The notes under the pieces are model-generated. The model was not told the origin of the DNA. It searched no databases and saw nothing but the letters and a program-made list of their open reading frames with translations. This document shows, in pieces, positions 45,545 to 58,200 of a stretch of DNA of 64,000 nucleotides. A program made the translations under genes and the position numbers. Position 1 is the stretch's first letter. The number at the start of each line of letters is the position of its first letter. The stretch is from Cinnamomum chago (taxonomy: Eukaryota > Streptophyta > Magnoliopsida > Laurales > Lauraceae): positions 18,542,001-18,606,000 of the forward strand of contig CP142453.1 in the NCBI GenBank assembly GCA_038049695.1, in the 5' to 3' direction.

Positions 45545-46039
45545 GGGTAAATCTCAAATAAGTCCCTCAGTTTTCACCCCATCTTTTAAGAAAATCCCTA
45601 TGGAAATATCAAAATGAACATTGACTTTTTTGTTGCATTTTCAAGTCAGTCCTTTTCGTTTAATTGATAGTAACAACACAAGTTTTATTGACTTTTTCTC
45701 TCAAAGTGACTCCTAACTTTACGTTAGGGCTTTTTACCCTCTTTCCCATGAAGGGGTTAGAAGGAATAGGGGCAATCTGGATATTTTAAGGAAAAAAAAG
45801 ATTTATAAATCAGTCCTCTGCCGCCAGGTGAGGAAAGGTGATTGTCGAAGTTCAAATCCCGAACAAGTAGGTAAGAACTTATGCCTATTACCACTAAGGT
45901 ATATAAGAGGACTTTCTTAAAATTAAAAAAAAAAATGAAAATATTGTATAATATTTTAATTTATTTTTTTGCATTCCCAATTATAGGGATCTTTTTCGGA
46001 AAAAGGGTGAAAACTGAGGGATTTATTTGAAATTTACCC
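45545..46039. mobile_element. MITE with terminal inverted repeats of about 34 bp
   Basis: The left end GGGTAAATCTCAAATAAGTC continues into CCTCAGTTTTCACCC. The right end is its inverted copy (GGTGAAAACTGAGGGATTTA continuing into TTACCC). The 495-bp element has no coding region. The interior includes AAGTTCAAATCCCGA near 45854, which resembles a pol III B box and may be a small embedded SINE piece. No clear target duplication could be assigned, so the superfamily is uncertain. Confidence 0.7.
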
Positions 46040-48815
46040 GATTAATATACATAAAAAAAGGTGTAGTAGTTGTCGTCTAGTACCTTTCAAGCCATATATA
46101 TGTTGTTTTTGCTAACCAATCAAAGCCAAGAGGCCGTGGTTCAACGCGGCATGCATGATGTTAAAATTTCACTTGGACCAATTATCAAGATATTGACAAA
46201 AAATAGGATAAGAAATGCCTACAAGGCTTTTAGGTGGATTCTACTATTGATAAAGTTACCCCCTTCACATACACTATTAAAATGCCGTATGAATTTTAAC
46301 AAGTATCACTTATTTAGGCATCGGATAGGGCAATGAGTTATATATAGTTATATATATATATATATAAGTATTATAAGTGCAAATGTTATGTGAAAGATAC
46401 GCCCTAGCTTCTAAATATGTGAAACACATTATTATGTTAGTCAAAATTGCTTTTTTGAAATGTGTAAATGAGTGCAATCAATAGTTTTAGATGTGTTTGA
46501 ATTTTGTGGATGTTTTCCTCAAATTTTTCAAAATATATGAAGATTTAAGGTATTAAATTAAACCTCTTGATTCCTAACATTTATATGAGAACATTTAACG
46601 GTTTGTATCATTGATTGGGGGCCACAAAAGTGTAGAAAAATAGTTTTATAAGTTAGGATTTTGTTAAAACTTTTGCATAATTTTTTTCAAATTAATGTGT
46701 TCAAGTTTAATAGAACAATAAATAATATGAACAACTCGGAGTACCAATTTTGGGGGCAGTGAAAAAAAAAAAAAGTAAAAGAAATATTTTGTGCGCACAA
46801 CTCCTAAGTCTCTTGTAGATCTCTGCATCCCCACCTTCCTCAAGATTGGAAAGGCCCCTAGTGAGCCCCGTAGACCAGTTATTTTGCACATATACATATA
46901 GTGCAATGTGTACTCTGATAGCCACCTGATTTTGACACGTCGAGCCCATCCCTCTAATATCCGTATGGTCCTTTCTACCCAAAAAAAAAAAAAAATGTAT
47001 GGTCCATTCATTCTAGTCCTTGCATAGGCATCATTTGTTCATTTAAAAGGTCTTTAAATGATGAATATAGGGTCTTCTAAAGGTGATTGCGATCTCCACT
47101 GTATGTGCAGGCAGGCTGTCTTTTTCCCGGAGGGACTGCTGACGTTCACTCTTTGCTAGTGGGGTCTTTTAAGAGTCCAGCCACCATGGTTGATTAAAAT
47201 GGGGATTACTGTTTATGTAAGTCGTTTCTAAGAAAAATAGTCATGTAGTAGCTTTATTGTGTAACATATACGAGGTCAAACCAAGCTTGCACTGGCTCAG
47301 CTCAGTTTTTAACCAACCTGCTCAAGCTCAATTTAAGTTTGTCAAACTTGTTTTGGCTCAGCTCAATCAGTGTTCAAGCCAAGCCCAAGCTGGAAAAGGT
47401 AGGAACCTTCACTGCCAATATTGTTCACGTGGAAGCCCAGCACTCAGAAAACCGTTTTCCTCTTTGGCATACCCCATGTATGGTGTGGTTTTCTGGAGGC
47501 GGTTTAGATCATTAAGCATACAAGAAAAGTAGTAGTCACATGAGATTAAATCTTCCATCTAGTGAAGAGAATAGATAGCCAGAAGTGGCCACTAGACCTT
47601 TTTTTTTTTTTTTGTAAAGAGGCCAGGAGACTTTATGGCCTATAAAATAGAAGCCCCATCTTGGCTAGGGCATGAAAGTGGACCCGGAGCCAGTTTGGTA
47701 CCAGAATGATTATAGAAGATTGACTCACGGTATGAGCCCAATGGGCCAAACTCCGGTTTTTAAACGGGCTTCTAGAGTAACATATATATATATATATATA
47801 TTTGTGTTTGGGCATTGATGCCCACTAGGCCTGTTTACAAGTTCATATGTACTCCTTTTACATATCTATCATTAATAACTATACCTCTTCATTTTTGTTT
47901 AAACGCATACGAACAAGGAAACTTGTGTCAAAACATATTTTATTCCATTTATGATAATAGTGTAAATGGGTTGTAAATGGGTTCCTACTGGGGTAGTGGT
48001 TGTATTTTGGCCTGTTTTCTGATGGGCTAACAGGCAGACTCGGCCTTCCGTTTTTAATCAATTCAGTCGTCATCCCGGGCCAGGGCTTCAGTCGGCTCAA
48101 GGCCTTATTGGATTCAAACCCTGAGCAATCATGTGAGAATGTCACTTAAAAATACTGTAAGTAGTGGTTCTCGTAATGGTGAAAAGTTGATGGTCACTTA
48201 CTAATATTTTTGGATTATTGGTATAATATACAAATCTAGTGATGCCCACATGCTCCCTGTTGGAAGGTTTGGATCTCCATGCCCATTACCCCATGTGACT
48301 AATTGCTAAAAGGGTGGATTGCTAGTGCTCATCTAGATGAAAACGAAGGACCAGCCAAAGTGCCAACCAATCCCAGTGATGGAAAAAGGTCTGTGGATAG
48401 AATCCCAAGAACTTAAATAAGACAAGGCAATGGACACTGCTTCTGCATTTCCCACTACCCCCCACCAAATAAAACAGTAAAAAAGATAAGAAAAATGGCA
48501 GAGTCAGTGTTCAGTAAATAGAAGAGACTTAACAGGTCTACTACAGCTCCTCTGGAAGTATAAATCCCAAGTAGAATCATAGAAACCACAGTGGTGCTAT
48601 ATCCTTCTCTCATAAAGAATCCAAGCATCAGCAATACAACAAAGGAAATATTAAAAGGAAAACTGAAAAAAAAATGCTGTTAATAGCACTATAATAAGCC
48701 CATATTAGAGAAGTCATGTGACAAAACCATGGCCATCCAATGTAAGCCTATCTCAATTCCAATCTCCTCAAACTATGATGTAGCAGATAGCATTGCCATT
48801 GCATGAAGAAGCCTT
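46040..48815. other. Intergenic, no gene seen
   Basis: AT-rich sequence with (AT)n tracts (46350-46366, 47780-47801), A-runs (46757-46773, 46981-46995) and a T15 tract (47600-47614). Short repeats of GGCTCAGCTCA occur near 47293-47370. The right end, roughly from 48500, is probably the 3' UTR/downstream region of the EPFL gene. Confidence 0.55.
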
Positions 48816-49504
48816 CTAAGGGTTGAAAAGGCGGTCGCCGCATTGGCATTTCCACCCCAGTGGCTTGTAATCAGAACTTTTGGCGATAGAATTCCATGAA
48901 GACACCTCTACAGGAACTGCATTCCCATATCCAGGGTCATCTGGACCATGCGCAGGAACCGTGGGCTCCTTCACTGCGATGCATGGCTTGCACTCACCGC
49001 ATCGGTTATGGCAGCCCGGCGGCATGGATCCCAACCGCGTCTTTTCCTCATAAAACAACCCCTATAGATGAAACCCATGATCACCCAAAAAAATTTAGTG
49101 CAATATATTATTCATCCCACAAATTTACTATTAGAACAATACCATAATCTCTCTATTTTGGATGCGAATTGGAACATGTATCAAACAGTCAAGTGAATCT
49201 AGTCCTTGTGGATAAAGAAGAGCAATCAGGCACGGCCTTGAAACAATTCTTCACATTTCTCAAGTATGATTAACTAAAACTTCCTAGATAAATCAAGTTT
49301 CTTGTTCCAAATGACACGCACAAATCAAGAAATAATCCAAATCTATACCATTCAAGCAACAAGAAAAGATGATCGAATAACTACCCGAGAAGTGGCGACT
49401 ATCGGTCCTTCGAAACATGAAGCTGGAGGAAGGAGATAAAGAGCTGTAGAAAACAGAGCTGTGATGTATAGAAGATGTAGAGTTGATAAATTCTTCATGG
49501 GCAT
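48816..49504 (-). CDS. EPFL-family secreted cysteine-rich peptide precursor, two exons
   Basis: EPF/EPFL peptides are secreted ligands of ERECTA-family receptor kinases that guide stomatal and organ patterning. Exon 1 (49385-49504; donor GTAGTT) encodes 40 residues starting MPMKNLSTLHLLYITALFST, a good signal peptide ending near PPASC. Exon 2 (48816-49061; acceptor ATCTATAG) encodes GLFYEEKTRLGSMPPGC then HNRCGECKPC, and ends YKPLGWKCQCGDRLFNP. Both boundaries are phase 0 across a 323-bp intron, giving 121 residues. The mature part has six cysteines in the EPFL spacing, with the family hallmarks GSxPPxC, a long loop and YKPLGWKCxC. I chose the start because another frame in exon 1 lacks a signal sequence. 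The loop resembles the EPFL4-8 side of the family; the exact member is not assigned. Confidence 0.9.
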
Positions 49505-50436
49505 ACAACCATCTCATTTTACCATGGAGGAGGAGAAGACAAGTTGGCTTCTACTGTGTAGAGCTTCTCATGCTTTGAAAAATCAAAGTGTTTGTTTCTT
49601 GGTTGGGTCTTGTGGGAGCACATATTTAAGTGGTGTCACTGATGGGGTTGGGAGTGGGCAGGGCAGTGAAAGGAACAAGACGTGGGTGGGAGAAAGCTCT
49701 CATCAGAAAAATATCACAAGGGGGCTGGACTCTTTTTTCTCTCTTCTTTTTCTTTCTTCCCAGGCCATTGGTAGATGTGGAGAAAGCGATAGGAAGTGGG
49801 AATGAAAGTGAAAAAGCCTGTAGTGGTTGAAATGAAATTAATACACAATCAGTTCTGTTTCAGAAGATTTGTTAATTAGCACTGACATTCAATGCATATT
49901 AGACTGTTAGTGTGGTTATTGCTATGAATGACAACAACAGAACAGAAGGGAACTCAGGATCATCTACATGTGGTGAGCCGCGCGTGGCATGTAGGTGGGC
50001 CATTGACCCCACTGAATGGTCTATCTGACCAGCATCAGCAGCATTGGTGATAGGGATGTCATATGGAAGTTAATGGACCTCTGATTACCCAGGACTTGAA
50101 CAAGAAAAAAAAAATCTGAGTAAGGACCTCTTTTTAGACCTAATCCGGATCTGGTCAGGTTTGTACCCGTATACTTGTCTACACAATTGATATATAAAAG
50201 TAATATACATACTTCCACTTTAATAGTATGGGTTCCAAATGACATCCATTTTCCAAAGTCTCCCTTCCCAAATAAAGTGAGCATGGAACCTATGTTTGGA
50301 TCTGGGAGAAATTTGGATCCACATCTAGATCCATGCATATAGAATCTGGAATCTGGAACAATCAGATTTGGAACCAAATCCTACTACGTTTCAGCTTGAA
50401 AATCCAAATACATGACAATCACATTAATGTGTGTGC

Positions 50437-50441
<5 letters not shown>
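49505..50441. other. Upstream region of the EPFL gene, no other gene seen
   Basis: It contains the presumed promoter and leader. An AT-rich motif (TTAAATAT on the minus strand, near 49623-49631) is a weak TATA candidate. No other coding region is visible. Confidence 0.45.

Positions 50442-50494
<53 letters not shown>
50442..50494. repeat. (AT)n microsatellite, 53 bp
   Basis: An uninterrupted TA/AT run of about 26 units is immediately followed by a MITE. It is likely to vary in length. Confidence 0.95.
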
Positions 50495-50496
<2 letters not shown>

Positions 50497-50735
50497 GGTC
50501 AGCTCTCCTACGCTAAAGCTTACATTATCCTAAAGCTGAAACAATGCTGGTCTCACAAATCAAAGTCGTTCTCGTTGTTTTTTGCATGATGATCATTTCC
50601 AAAATAAAGATAAATCCAATTAAAACTAGATTTTTCAGTTCCATCATGCGAAAAAAAGATATAATCAACTTTGATTTGTAGGAACCAACACTATTCCAAG
50701 TTAGGATAAGCTAAGCTACAGCTTAGGAGAACCCT
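50495..50735. mobile_element. MITE with long inverted repeats inserted in an AT microsatellite
   Basis: The left arm (GGGGTCAGCTCTCCTACGCT, then TTATCCTAA, then ACAAATCAAAGT) is inversely matched by the right arm (ACTTTGATTTGTAGG, then TTAGGATAA, then AGCTTAGGAGAACCC). The arms are imperfect but each is about 80 bp of a 241-bp element, so the whole could fold as a hairpin. TA-rich sequence flanks both ends, which fits a TA target preference but hides the exact duplication. Confidence 0.75.
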
Positions 50736-52228
50736 ACTATATATATTAAAAGGGTATAGGTTAGAAGGGTATGAATAGCTTGGCTAGATGCATATTAATT
50801 TGATAGTTTACTTATCTTTAATCATACCATTCAATCATCCCATTTACATATTGTTTGTGAGCATATGAAGGTCCAGAGTTCGCAGTGGATCAACAAGTAA
50901 AAGGCAGAAACCTGCAGCATCTTTAGCCGTAGCCCAACAAAGAGCCACCCCACATCTAGATCTTACTACTCATGAACAGATTGGATCTGAAGATCCCATC
51001 ATGGATGTCTAATTGGTCACAATTCATGTTGAGGTCATTCGCCTGATGGGCCGTAGACTGGGTGGATCTTGGGCTGTCTTTTAAGCTATTGGCCTCCTTT
51101 GTTTGGAAGAGGGTCCAACCATGCGAGCTCTAGAATGCAAGCTAACATGAGACACAGCATATAAAGATTTTAACAGGTCCAGCTAAGCTTTTAGTTCTAT
51201 CATATAATCAATGTTTCCAAAAATGGATCGGAGGGCAAACTGTTTGGGTAGGCAGTTTGGGTTCCATCTAGTTCAACCACCTGGTTTGCCCAGCTAGACT
51301 GTTGTGATGTATAAAAATGATAATAGAAATAATAAAGTACTTTTAGAACTATTAATGGTACCAACCGATTCAAATTAAAGTTTTTTTACCAGTTTTTGAC
51401 TGGTATCTGGCTTTAATCTAATCAGATTGGTCAAGTTACTTTTTCCAGTCAAACCCAGTCAGGTCTGGTTTCCAAAACACTGGCCGCCAGATTTGCAGGC
51501 CCCATTATGGTGTAGTTGTGCAACTGTGACAATAGCAACAAGCAATTATAATTGGCATCAACAGTCAATTTTCTACTTTTGCTTATTTTTAACCTATTTG
51601 ACAGAAGTGAGACCAACCTTCATGTAGGCACTGGCCCAAGTTTCACTCAAAATAGATTCATCTGCACTGTTGAATTGATCAGTCTAGGGGAGGAAATCAC
51701 TCTATATAAGAGTGAACTAGAGTTAGAGATGGTCATTGACAGTGATTCAGAATCCTGGGCAATACTAGTCTGTAGTGACCAATTGAAGGGAAACAAAGTT
51801 CCAAGGATCCAGACAGGGCCAGAGCAACTGCATATTTTGGGTGGTCCCCAAATCATGAGCAAGATGTGAGATTTATGAAGGCATTGATGAATGATGACAT
51901 CCCTGAGTAGAAACATCAATGAAAGAAACAATAAAATGGTGATAAATAAGTAAAATTGGAGCGCACAACTTAGAGGGAGAAGTATCATTAAATAGCCTTT
52001 TTCTTATATCAGTGACATTATTTCCGCGAGTGTACAAGAACAGACCATTCATATGGAAGTGTTTCCCATGGTCCACAGAACAAAAAAAAAAAAATTGCTC
52101 TTAGCAAATGTTTTCAACAACAGGATCGAAGACTTTCACCTGCCTTCATATCCATATACATCAGATCAGATAGATGATAACTTTATACCACCAAATTAAG
52201 AGATCCCCTGTTTGGAACCTAAACTTTG
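50736..52228. other. Intergenic, no gene seen
   Basis: Sequence downstream of the membrane/coiled-coil protein gene. It has an A13 tract near 52082-52094 but no recognisable coding region or bounded element. Part is presumably that gene's 3' UTR. Confidence 0.5.
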
Positions 52229-55200
52229 TCATTGTTGGCTCCCGTGTCTATCTGCATGAATTTCCATTTGCTGCACCTGTCCCTTCTTCTGTTGTGAGTA
52301 CTGAGTCCCAGTCGTTTGTTCTTCTGTCGGAGAGTCTCGCCTGTTGTCTCTGAGCTTCCCAGACTTTGCGATTGCAAGAATAAGATCAAGCTGTTTCTGT
52401 TGCTGCTCCTATAAATGCCAAGCAGAGGAATTAAAGTGAAGAGCTAAAGTGCATGGAACCAACACTTATTATCAAAATTCCATCCAATGAATAAAAGATA
52501 ATATTTGCTAACATTTGTTTCCATCAACACTAATTATCAAAACTCTTTCCAATGAATAAAAGATGATATTTGCTAACATTTGTTTTCAACAACAATGGCT
52601 GATTTGATAAGCCGGATCCCTTCAAAAACATCAAGTGGTTACCTAAAAACATAGGAATACCGAATATTCACTAGAACCAGTAAAAACAGCTTACAATTAT
52701 CTAAATATGACAACAGATCAAACTTCCATTTCAGATTTGTGTTCGGATACTTGGACATGTGCTATTTAACGTGCATATCTATAACCTTCACAGAGAGTTG
52801 AAATCACAGTTCTGTTGATCCTGCTGAAAGGGATAAACTGGGCCATCCATCTGCGAAACATGCCACAAATCACAATGCACATGCCTTCAACAACTGTTTC
52901 AATCAATACCTACAAAGATTAAGTGCCCACAACCAATGTTTTAAAAACTGGACAGGACCAGCTGGTTCGAGTCAGACTGGAATGGACACCTCTACTGTAT
53001 CAGACTCCTTGGCCCCTTTCCCCACATTCACTGGCTCCTGGCAGGGCAGAAAACAGCTGCCACATCGATCAGTGACTGAGGACTGGCAATGGGCTGCAAA
53101 CCTGCTGCAACATGCAGGTATGATTGTCTTCTTCTTCTTAGATTGTTGCTAAGTTTCTACATGGTAATAAGTATACAATGTTTAACATCCTCACAGCACA
53201 AGGAGCTGCTAAGATAGTAATCGACATAAGAGGAGATGTAAATTAGAATGGATTGGAGAGGAAGGGCAGTAGAAGGTTACTTGCTATGGTTTCTGATGCA
53301 GAGTGGATGTTTATTTTTAGTAACTTCTTAATTTTATTGTAATTAGGATTAGTATGCTGATTTATTTGGTTTCCTAGTTTGATTAGGATACTTTCTATTA
53401 TTAGATTAGGTTTTCTTCGGCCCTAAGTTACTTTGCCTGTTTATATTACAATGTAGAGATAATAATCTCATATTTGGAATTGAGTAAAAATTGAGATTTT
53501 CCCTTGGAGAGGTTTTCCTTGTATTAGAAATTTCTGCGAAGATAATTTGAGGTGTCTTTGACACGTGCTTCGGCATCTACGCAAGCCCTAACCCTAGGGC
53601 CTGCATCAGTTGGTATCAGAGCGAAGATCCACGTCGCTCCGATCCATCTCCGGTCACCGATCGGAACATAGCCATTGTCCATCCCCACTACCATCACGCC
53701 CAACCCTTGCACAAACCAAACCCCCCTTCTCCAACAATAACCCCCCCTATACCGGAACCCATCTTTCCAGAATCCAGACCCATCCCAGTCGAAACCCACC
53801 CAAACTCCATTGTCTTCATCACACCCTAGTGCCTCAATCCACATCGGCAAATAACCCATTGCTGCAGCCCCAGACTCAGCCCCATCACCCACCGTCTCCC
53901 AGAACCCCAACGACACCCACTCCACCGTCCTTCCAAAACCTGAACCACCAAATCCCACCAAAAAAAAAAAAAAAGAACAAGAAGAAAAAGATTGTAGCAG
54001 AGAGGGAAAAAAAAAACAAAGAAGAAGTGGGAAGAAGAAGAGAAGAGGAAGGAGGACCATACCATACACCGAGGAGCAATTGTCGTCACTGCCTATTGCC
54101 ACTGCCCATCGATGTTGTCGCCACCGCTCGCCATCATCAGCCTCGCACCATCTTTGCCGAATTGCCAGCCTCATCGTCACCGGAACTTCTTCTGGGTTTT
54201 CTCCTCTACGTTGCAGCCAACAAGTAATCTCATTCTCTTCTGCACAAAGTCCAAGGCAACAAAAAGAGAGTTTGTCTTGCACCCACGTGTTTAGTTCAAA
54301 CACTCCTTGTTAGCCCGACTTGGATATAGCCCAGGTTGATCTGACCCGTTTGTGCTTAAAGCCCATTCTCATCAGCAGATTTCAGTCCACGCTAATTTTT
54401 TTAGATCGACGGCCAGAATTTTTTTCGCGATATCAGCGTCATCCGCCGTCAGATTTCAAATCCGTTTTTGCCAGTGTGATCGTGGAGAGCAGATCTAAAC
54501 ATTAGGTTAGTCAGAAATTTTTTTAAAACAAAAAATGCCTCCCAAGAAACAAGTAGAAGTGGAGTCTTCCTCTCATAATGATGATGATTTGAGGGGAACC
54601 GTTGTGGAATTATCAGCAAATGTTAATCAACTATCCGCAATGATGGTTCAATGCAAGACACTCTTGCAAGGATTGAAACCCAATTAACTACTTTTGAAAC
54701 TAATCGGCGTGAGGATAATCATCGAGCGAATGGAGGACATAATCAGAATCAACGAGACCCACATGCAATCAATATTGATCGTGATTTGGGTATTAAGCTT
54801 GTGATTCCCGAATATGATGGAAAGTTGAAACCAAAGGAATTCATAGATTGGTTAGTGTGTTGAAAATATTTTTGCACACAAGCCAATGACGGATGGTAAT
54901 AAGGTCACCTTAGTGGCAACTCGATTGTGCAATTATGCTGCGATTTAGTGGACCGAGTTGCAAAAGAAAAGAAGAAATCAAAATATTGACCCCGTTGAAA
55001 CATGGATCGAGATGAAGAATTTGTTGAAGCAAAAATTCCTCCCTGTAAATTATTCCAGAGATCTTCGTTCAAGTTTTCAAGATTTGAAACAAGGTTCCAA
55101 AACTGTTATTGAGTATTTTGAGGAATTCCTAACCATGCAAGCTCGATGTGGCTTGAATGAAGATGATGTGTTGGTTGATCGATATTTTCATGGGCTGCGA

Positions 55201-58200
55201 ATTGACAAACAACATATCCTTACATTCAAGAATTTTGATAATGTTGATGAAATCAGCCAACATGCCATCAAAGCTGAGGACATTGCTAATTATCAAGCTC
55301 GAAAGTTTAGTGTCTCTAAATGGCCTACACAAAAGACTCCCGCAAAGCCTGACTTCAATCCAAGTACCAATTCCTCAAAAAAGTTTTCCTCCAAGTTTGA
55401 AGATCCAAACACGTTCATATGTTTTCATTGTAAGCAAAAGGGTCACCGTGCATTTGAATGCCCAAAAAGAATAAATTTAATGGAAGGTGCACAAGAAGAA
55501 CCGGAAACAAAAGATGATCCTAAAAGTGAAGACTCCAATGAAGTGGAGGAAATAGCAGCTAAAACAGAGGGTGCACTTCTCTTAGTGCAACAAAAGTCTT
55601 TACCCACTGTTGAGAAGAAATGGTTGCAGAAAAATATTTTTCGTTCCACAAGTAAAATACATGGGGAAAATTGTACAGTTGTGATTGATGGTGGAAGTTG
55701 TGAGAATATTATCTCTCAAACTCTTGTTGATCGCTTAAAGTTAAAGATTTACAAGCACAATCGTCCCTACTTTGTCAAATGGCTAATGACAGGTGATGAA
55801 GCACAAGTGCGACATACATGCCAGGTTACTTTTTCAGTTGGTAATGATTACAAAGATACAATTTGGTGCGATGTGCTACAATGGACAGTGGAGATATCCT
55901 ATTGGATCGCCCAAGGATGTATGACAAGGATGGCACTCATGGGATGCGCAACAACATGTATACCTTCATGCACGGTGGACAAGAAGTTTCTCTTCATCCA
56001 AAGAAGCCAAAATCACCAAAGAAGAAATCAAGGGCCCATGCTACAATTACTCTTCATCCAAAGAAGCCAGAATCACCGAAGAAGAAATCAAGGGGCCATG
56101 CTACAAAGGAAGTGCTTCACGTACATCATATATACAGAGGCAACTTGAAGAAGACCCAAGTTCGAGGTCGAACTCTTCTTTCAACCTAGGGGGAATGATG
56201 CAAAGTGGATGTTTATTTTTAGTAACTTCTTAACTTTATTGTAATTAGGATTAGTATGCTGATTTATTTGGTTTCCTAGTTTGATTATGATACTTTCTAT
56301 TATTAGATTAGGTTTTCTTAGGCCCCAAGTTACTTTACCTATTTATATTACAATGTAGAGATAATAATCTCAGATTTGGAATTGAGTAAAAATTGAGATT
56401 TTCCCTTGGAGAGGTTTTCCTCGTGTTAGAAATCTCTGCGGAGATAATTTGAGGTGTCTTTGACACGTGCTTCGGCATCTACGCAAGCCCTAACCCTAGG
56501 GCCTGCATCAGTTTCTTGTGTTAACATGTTAGTATGTTGCAATCAAACTCCATGAGTGACTTGGTCACCCTCAAGTCAAGTCAACTCAGCTGACTCACAC
56601 CCTAGAGACAAAAGCCTTTAAAAAACTAGAAAAATGTGATAAAAGTCTAGAAGAAAATTTTGAGAAATATAAATATATTATTTTAAGACTGATCATGTAT
56701 TATTTAGTATAAATGAGTTTAAGTATAAAAAGGTCTTTTCAATTGTTTCCCACTCAATCGGTTGGATAATGTGTCCAATCGTTGAATGATTAGGTCTTTC
56801 GCAAATGTTGGTTAACCTTCTTTAATCTTCTAAAAATCAATGTGAAAGGTCCCCAAAAGCCCGCCAATGCCACTCCCTTCCAAGAGGCTGCTTCTGTAGG
56901 AATTGGTTAGAATTGGTAAAGTTGTTTCGGACTTGGCCGCTTCTGAAATCATAAAGAGGATCCTCTAAATGTGTTCCAAAAATAAAGAAACACAGTTTGG
57001 TTCATCTCCAGATAATGGAATAAAGCATAACCATCAGATTATCTGTAATGGTGACAATGTCAAGAATTGTTTATTGATGTTCAGATCATCACATTTGACA
57101 TTTTCAACCATTAGATTTGAACTGTTCCGCAAGTTACAGATTCAGTATTTGCTGCAGAATAATTGCACAAGAAGTTCATTCAATGAAATAGACTATAGAC
57201 TGCTATCAGAAAGGGAGATAGCATGATAGAACTGATACAAGAAACTAAAAACCCTTTCTGTGGTATGATAAGTAGTTTAGTACATTGATCCAGGTGAACT
57301 TACAAAAATAGTACATAAGTTGAAGATGGTACATCCATTTAAATGGGTAACATTCATGTATTTAAGCCAATTTCACATCCCCTAGTTTCTTTTTTGAACT
57401 TTTTATATAAGAAATTAATCATTTAGCTGATGGCATTGGTTTCAATTTGAATAGAGATGAGTTGTAGACTTGTAGGGTCTCGAATTAGAGAAAAGCATCT
57501 GTTTCTTAATGCATTGTGCCCTAAAACTCAATAGTACACTATCATTTTTGAGAAGAGCATCAGGGTAGGTAAGGTATGAATAACAACGGTTTTTAACATA
57601 TAAAGCTACTATAATAAAGGAAGTTAGAAAGTGGTCGGGAAACACCACATTTCAAAATCTAAATACTTTCATGAGTCCAGCCAACCAAAGTGAGTAAAAG
57701 CACCACAGGTGGGCAGGAGATCTGCTGCTGTTACCTAAACTATATATGAAAAATAGCTGATGTAGTCCGCAGGGAATACGCCCTGGAGCATCCTCCATTT
57801 TCAGCAATCCAAAACTGCACTTCTATAGTCACCAAAGAATTTTTCTTAAATACATATGGGCACTGACTGTTAGGCTATACAGTAATATATTAATTGTATA
57901 TAAAATGAAGTCAATGGAAGTTTTCTTTATATTCTATATTAGAATTATCTAAATTGAAATATTAAGAAATTAAAAGGTCCCAATGAAGTTCCTATGCTCA
58001 AATTCCACTTTGTCAATGTTCTCATAAATTAGTACTATCTGGTCATACATTGGAGGACTTGTCCATGATGTGAACCAGCACTCTCACTACAACACTCTTT
58101 CAAAATTCATGATTATCAGGTTGTAAAAGCTAAATGTTAATGATACCAAGTTACCAACCTGCATTGCTAACAAGACCTTTTGGATTTCACCAAGCTCTTT

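Larger units (their letters stand above)
53294..56510 (+). mobile_element. Non-autonomous Ty3/gypsy element with gag-protease only, in an intron
   Basis: The two 315-bp LTRs (53294-53608 and 56196-56510; TGATGCA...CTGCATCA) are flanked by a perfect 5-bp duplication GTTTC (53289-53293, 56511-56515). A primer-binding site TGGTATCAGAGC starts at 53611. The interior has gag with a zinc knuckle (CFHCKQKGHRAFECPK) and a gypsy-type aspartic protease domain (VVIDGGSCENIIS), and then passes to a short pol-end remnant. Reverse transcriptase and integrase are absent. About 12 differences between LTRs (about 4%) make it younger than the copia element here if rates are equal. The lineage looks CRM/Reina-like, a weak call. 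It is a broken fossil with a large internal loss, opposite in strand to the host gene. Confidence 0.9.

Noticed and set aside
46664-47011. Minus-strand 115-codon open frame as a gene
   Set aside because: It is rich in Phe from A-runs, has no domain, splice or start context, and overlaps another open frame of equal length.
53610-54313. Proline- and lysine-rich open frames on both strands as a protein gene
   Set aside because: They lie in the leader between the primer-binding site and gag of a gypsy element and reflect low-complexity C- and A-rich sequence.
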